From the NCBI GenBank assembly GCA_050084515.1, contig CM114272.1:32302001-32366000 (forward strand): a stretch of 64,000 bases of DNA, in the 5' to 3' direction. The translations under genes and the position numbers were made by a program. Under the pieces are notes generated by a model. That model saw only the letters and a list, made by a program, of their open reading frames with translations. It did no database searches and was not told the origin of the DNA. Every line of letters begins with the position of its first letter. Positions within the stretch are counted from its first letter, which is position 1. Shown piece by piece: positions 59,938 through 64,000 of this stretch. This stretch comes from Blasia pusilla. Lineage: Eukaryota > Marchantiophyta > Marchantiopsida > Blasiales.

Positions 59938-62049
59938 ATAGTAGGTCAAGGGTCATTTTACACATATATAAATCTATTTATATTAAATATGGAACTTATT
60001 ACGAGTATTAAACTCCCCAAATAGGCTCCAAATGGGCCCAAACCAATCAAGAAAAGAAAAACCTATACTTGTAGATTACTCTACTACTCAACAAATGATC
60101 CTTAAACTACTTGGCTTAATCTCTAGTCTCCCCCAAAGCATTGCATGAATACCCTTAGTTCCATTGGAAAAGACTTGACACATGGTGTGCAATTGAGCAT
60201 ATGGTCCTTCCAAACCATATCATATCATTCCTCTCACAAGAGAACTTATAATGAAAAACTCGTGCACTATCAAAATAGTATATCCTTCTATTATATCTAA
60301 GATCCTTAATACCATTTATTATAAGATAAAATTTATAGCCTCCTTGTTGAAAACTAACGATTTTTTATCGATAGCCTCTTCTTCCAATAGTCGCATACCT
60401 CAATGTGTCCTAATATTGAGCAAAAGCAAAGTTCTTGAATGTCATGGTTATAACTCTATCAAATGTCTCTACTAGCTAAGAGCATGCTTGCATCCACATG
60501 TTTAGATCATTGAGATTCAACACATCACAAATATCACAATTAACGGTTCTAGGTAAATTTGGCTCTTATCCATGGAGATAAGATAAGGTGAAAAGGATGC
60601 CATTCTCCCAAAGATGCATGTTTGCTAAACCTATCCTATCACCAACCATGATAACTATAAATCCCATCTCCTAGATGGCCTCTCTTAGCTAGTAGCCATC
60701 TTTATGCTAGATCATATGCCTCAAGATTGTACAGATTGAGATGATTTGTTTGCACCAGTGACACTCTTAGAGCCTTTGTGGCCTTTAAAGGGATATACTC
60801 CAAGGGGAGACTTGGAGAGGCTTATCCTTCTATCGTCGAGCCTTCCAAGCCTAGATAGGGCAAGGTATTTTTGGCATCCTATAAACTTGGATTCCTTCAT
60901 GTGGAGCTTGGCTCAATTTTTATCAAGTATAATTGGAGAGCGGTGTGTTTTCCATGTGATTTTCATTATAGGAAGATAAATGCAATCCTTGATTTGATTG
61001 TGTGCGTAAGGATTATATATGTATGTTTGAAATTATATTTGAAGCATTCATACGATGCCTGTGGAGTACTTAGTAGAATGTGGGTGGGCATGCAAAATTT
61101 TATTATATGGTTTTAGTTGTTAGGACCTCAAAAGTTCATATTCTTAAGTGATAGTGTTATATCTAGAAAATGGCCTTATGAATATTGTATGAGTCAATTT
61201 GTATCTCTTGAGGATAGTTTGAGGGAAAAGCATCCTCTTGCCAGGAGGCGTGGTGATCATGAGGAGGTTGTAAGAGGGCAAAGCCATGTTCTTGCAAGGC
61301 TTATAGATTTGTTTTTAGAATGTGACTATGAGAGTGTGCTCATCTACGGCATAGAATTATAGTAGAGTATGGAAAATCACACAAACACATTACATGAGTA
61401 TTATCCAATATTCAAAGGGACAAGATAAATTAGCATGGTTGAAGGTGATGGCAAGTCATATTTTTGTGCAAGTCATTGAGAGGCTTCATTCGGATCAAAG
61501 AGAACCAAGAAATGTGGATTGGTTAGGTATAATATTTGAGCATGGATGCTATAGATATATAAAATTTATGCTCTAAGATACAAATCAGTGTAAATGAGTC
61601 AATGATTGATTTAGAAATGGAAAAATTAGCCCAAGCAGCCCAAGAAGGTGGTGGTAGGGCACAAAAAGACCCCAAAAGCCCACTCCTCTGAAAGGCTACT
61701 TTCATACAAGAAAAAGTAAAATTGTATAGTTTCAAGAAATTCAACATTTTTTTTTTGGATTAATTGAAGTATTTGTGCATGAGTAGATTGACATGGTTGA
61801 TAGACTGAAGCAACATGGTTTCATGAGGTAGGAATGATGCATTATCCATATCTAACTTCTTATAGAAGTTTTGTAACATAAGGGAAATTACTCTATGGTT
61901 CTTATTATTTCTCAATGCAATCACAACCTTTCCATACAAGTAAGTACTTGTTTACTAACCTCCTTCCTCTTATCTCAATGCTCTTCCAATATAATTTCCA
62001 CTTTGAATCCCTCCTAATCCTCATTTATCATCAAGTTGGGGCACAACAA
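59937..62049. other. Intergenic DNA next to the gypsy remnant
   Basis: Frames of 60-81 codons on the plus strand (60746-61576) are unrecognised. No domain is visible. Confidence 0.35.
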
Positions 62050-62960
62050 TCTTCTTCAAGTCCTATCTTGATCAACCATAAATACCTTTAGTTCTCTCAC
62101 ATGGAAAATATCATGAACTTTCCTCGTTTCTAATAGCACTCTAAATATGTATGATATGATATCTCCTTGATTATTTCAAGTATTTTGAAGGATCCCACAT
62201 ATATCGCTGCCTTCTTATCAGAAAGACTTAAAGGTATTTTGATGGGATCTTTTACATCACTAGCATGGAACCCCTCACTTGAGATGCTCTTGACTCTTTG
62301 AACTATGTTGGAGTCTTAGGATGAAAGCCAATCACCAAAAGAAACAACGTGCATCTTGTTACTGAATGCACCAAATTATTGTACTTAAACTCTACCATGG
62401 ACTAATGCAGCGCCCCCAAATATGTTTGATCTAATAAAACATAATTTTGTAATACTCCTTAAGCACAAGGTTTACTTATTCTCCTTGGTACACTATGCGT
62501 CAAGAGTAGATCCACTCCTAGTTCTCTAAACAAACTCATCCAAAACTTAGAGATAAACTTGGTGTCCCAATCAGATATTAGCTCGTTTGTCAAGCCCTAA
62601 TATCTAAAGATATGGTTTAAGGAAAGATGAGCCACTTCCAACTTTGTAACCGCACTTCCACATTTTAAGTAAATGCCCATTTTTGGAAAATTGATCTACC
62701 ATTATCATGATCAAGTTGAATCCCTTTGACTTAGGCAATCCAACAATGGAGTCCATAACAACACTTCCCTATGGCCTATCTAGAATTACCAAAGGTTGAA
62801 GAAGCCTCGGTATCTTATTGTAGTGTAGTTGGTTCCTCTGACAAACCACAAATATGATAGCTCATACTTTATGGTATCCTAGTCTTGAGCTGGCCAATAG
62901 GAATACTTCTTTAGAATCTCCAATGTCACCAGCTAACTTGGATATCCAACTTAAGATGCA
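62050..62960 (-). pseudogene. Ty3/gypsy retrotransposon integrase, decayed
   Basis: On the minus strand, passing several stops and frameshifts: EILKKYSYWPAQD and VCQRNQLHYNKIP (end of the HHCC zinc-binding domain), MDSIVGLPKSKGFNLIMIM, VDQFSKM (first catalytic Asp), KLEVAHLSLNHIF, LTNELISDWDTKFISKFW (second Asp), and EFKYNNLVHSVT with FLLVIGFHPKTP near the C-terminal end. The order is that of plant Ty3/gypsy integrase, which inserts element cDNA into chromosomes. RT and RNase H should lie to the right, beyond 62960, but I could not read them. LTRs were not identified. Confidence 0.85.
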
Positions 62961-63374
62961 TCATGAGAACCTTGCAAACCTTGATCTTTAAACTCTCAAG
63001 AACATATAGTATTTGTTGCTTCCATTTCAAGACTCAATCTTAGAGTATAACATATTGCATACTTTGTCCCTTCTTCAAAGCCTCTAACCATCCTCACCAA
63101 GGCTCTCCATTTTTTCCAATATCCAAGTTCTTCTTAAGTTTTTCTCTTGCCCACCAAAGGCCTTGGCTAACACATTCTCCTTTTGTAGCTTGTTAAAAAT
63201 TTCCATATCTTATCTCTCTTAGTCATCTTGTCAACGAATTTGTATTGGTGATAACAAGGATGATATCTTCTCTTGACTTGCAAAATATTTGCACGTGATT
63301 TTTTCATATGTGTTAGCTTTGAAGTCTTATTTGAAGTGAGGGCTACATAAACTTCCCACTTCTTTAAGGAAATT
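62961..63374. other. Probable flanking retrotransposon sequence
   Basis: Continuation of the decayed element is likely. A Lys-rich minus-strand frame (63167-63448, 93 codons) is present but not recognised. Confidence 0.35.
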
Positions 63375-63570
63375 GTTGTGCAAATAGACATCGCTGCCAA
63401 CCATGTCATGACATCATCGGTTGTCATGCACACAACTCTAAGATCCATCTAACTATGATCCTAACATATCTACACATGAATGACTAGAAAACCCCAATAT
63501 AAAGTTGACATGGAATGTGAAGTACGATGAAACCTACAATCAACTATGCTTCATCCAAACATCCACTCAA
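63375..63570 (+). repeat. Dispersed repeat family R3, copy 2
   Basis: Contains CATGCACACAACTCTAAGAT and CCATCTAACTATGATCC, as in the copies at 54330 and 63690. Confidence 0.6.
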
Positions 63571-63619
63571 TGGTACATATTGTTACTACAATATGTATCT
63601 TTGAGTGGATGTTTGGATG
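63552..63619. repeat. Imperfect hairpin
   Basis: CATCCAAACATCCACTCAA on the left pairs with TTGAGTGGATGTTTGGATG on the right (19 bp perfect), with an inner TACATATT/AATATGTA pairing. A third copy of TGGATGTTTGGAT follows at about 63639. Confidence 0.85.
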
Positions 63620-63689
63620 GGTTAAGTATGTATCATTGATTGGATGTTTGGATATCTATACATCTTGTTCTATATCTTATCTACCATAA

Positions 63690-63830
63690 TAGTTTTCGTG
63701 CGTGTAGACATCACTGCCAACATACATCGGCTATCATGCACACAAGTCTAAGATTCATCTAACTATAAATCCTAACATATCTACACATGAGCGAGTGGAA
63801 AACCCCAATCACCCCTCTAGCTACAGGTTA
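63690..63830 (+). repeat. Dispersed repeat family R3, copy 3
   Basis: Contains CATGCACACAAGTCTAAGAT, CATCTAACTATAAATCCTAA and GAAAACCCCAATC, in direct orientation about 320 bp after copy 2. Confidence 0.6.
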
Positions 63831-64000
63831 GGTCCCTCTAACTCCAACTAATTTACAAAACAAGTCTAAATGCTATGCATTTTTTTGGTGCTAAGATTAG
63901 GAGATCTTGTGCTATGTCGCCCCATCATTAGTCATCTTCTAGCAATCCATAATATCAAGAGTTATTTTATAATCTACCTATCATACCTATGTACATTTGG

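Noticed and set aside
1-64000. CRISPR arrays, bacterial operons, riboswitches
   Set aside because: No regularly spaced direct repeats of CRISPR type and no bacterial-style gene organisation; the window is plant nuclear DNA.

Overview
The window looks like nuclear DNA of a land plant. It carries a COBRA-family gene and a group IIc WRKY gene, both with plant-type spliced exons, set in long AT-rich stretches full of decayed transposable elements. An 8.5 kb block of plant mitochondrial DNA is also present. Its cob exon sits directly behind a group II intron 3' end. As a rule seed-plant cob has no intron while bryophyte and lycophyte cob does, so a non-seed plant (a lycophyte is plausible) is the best guess. 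This is inference, not proof.

Layout. 1-993 (minus): three internal exons of a COBRA-like gene that runs off the left edge. 994-6240: non-coding DNA with one copy of a GC-rich inverted-repeat element (about 3.9-4.2 kb), a Ty3/gypsy integrase scrap, a pyrimidine-rich simple repeat and a 171 bp Helitron-like element (5891-6061). About 6245-14770: nuclear mitochondrial insertion with trnfM, trnF, a truncated trnY, fragments of cob, cox1 and atp6, three group II intron domain V hairpins, and five pieces of intron maturase scattered over both strands. Reading frames are interrupted, so this is a rearranged, dead organelle fragment. 14771-22279: moderate-GC DNA with one candidate small exon near 20.6-20.8 kb. 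22280-26279 (minus): a complete three-exon WRKY gene predicting 903 residues, much longer than usual for its group because of a 594-residue first exon.

26280-64000 has no convincing host gene. It holds a second GC-rich element (28.0-28.3 kb), a LINE-like ORF2 tail (33.87-34.4 kb), a near-perfect foldback (38.86-38.92 kb), two gypsy integrase tails in opposite orientation (39.1-39.65 kb), two more GC-rich elements (41.15-41.66 and 43.15-43.5 kb), a purine-rich minisatellite (45.0-45.25 kb), a pair of diverged direct repeats about 700 bp long (46.6 and 53.6 kb), a 21-bp tandem repeat (50.98-51.06 kb), several dispersed repeats, twin hairpins (56.6 kb), a CT microsatellite (59.9 kb) and a decayed gypsy integrase (62.05-62.96 kb).

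The two real genes are functionally separate: one a predicted cell-wall/GPI-anchored protein, the other a DNA-binding transcription factor. Nothing shows an operon-like or cluster relationship.
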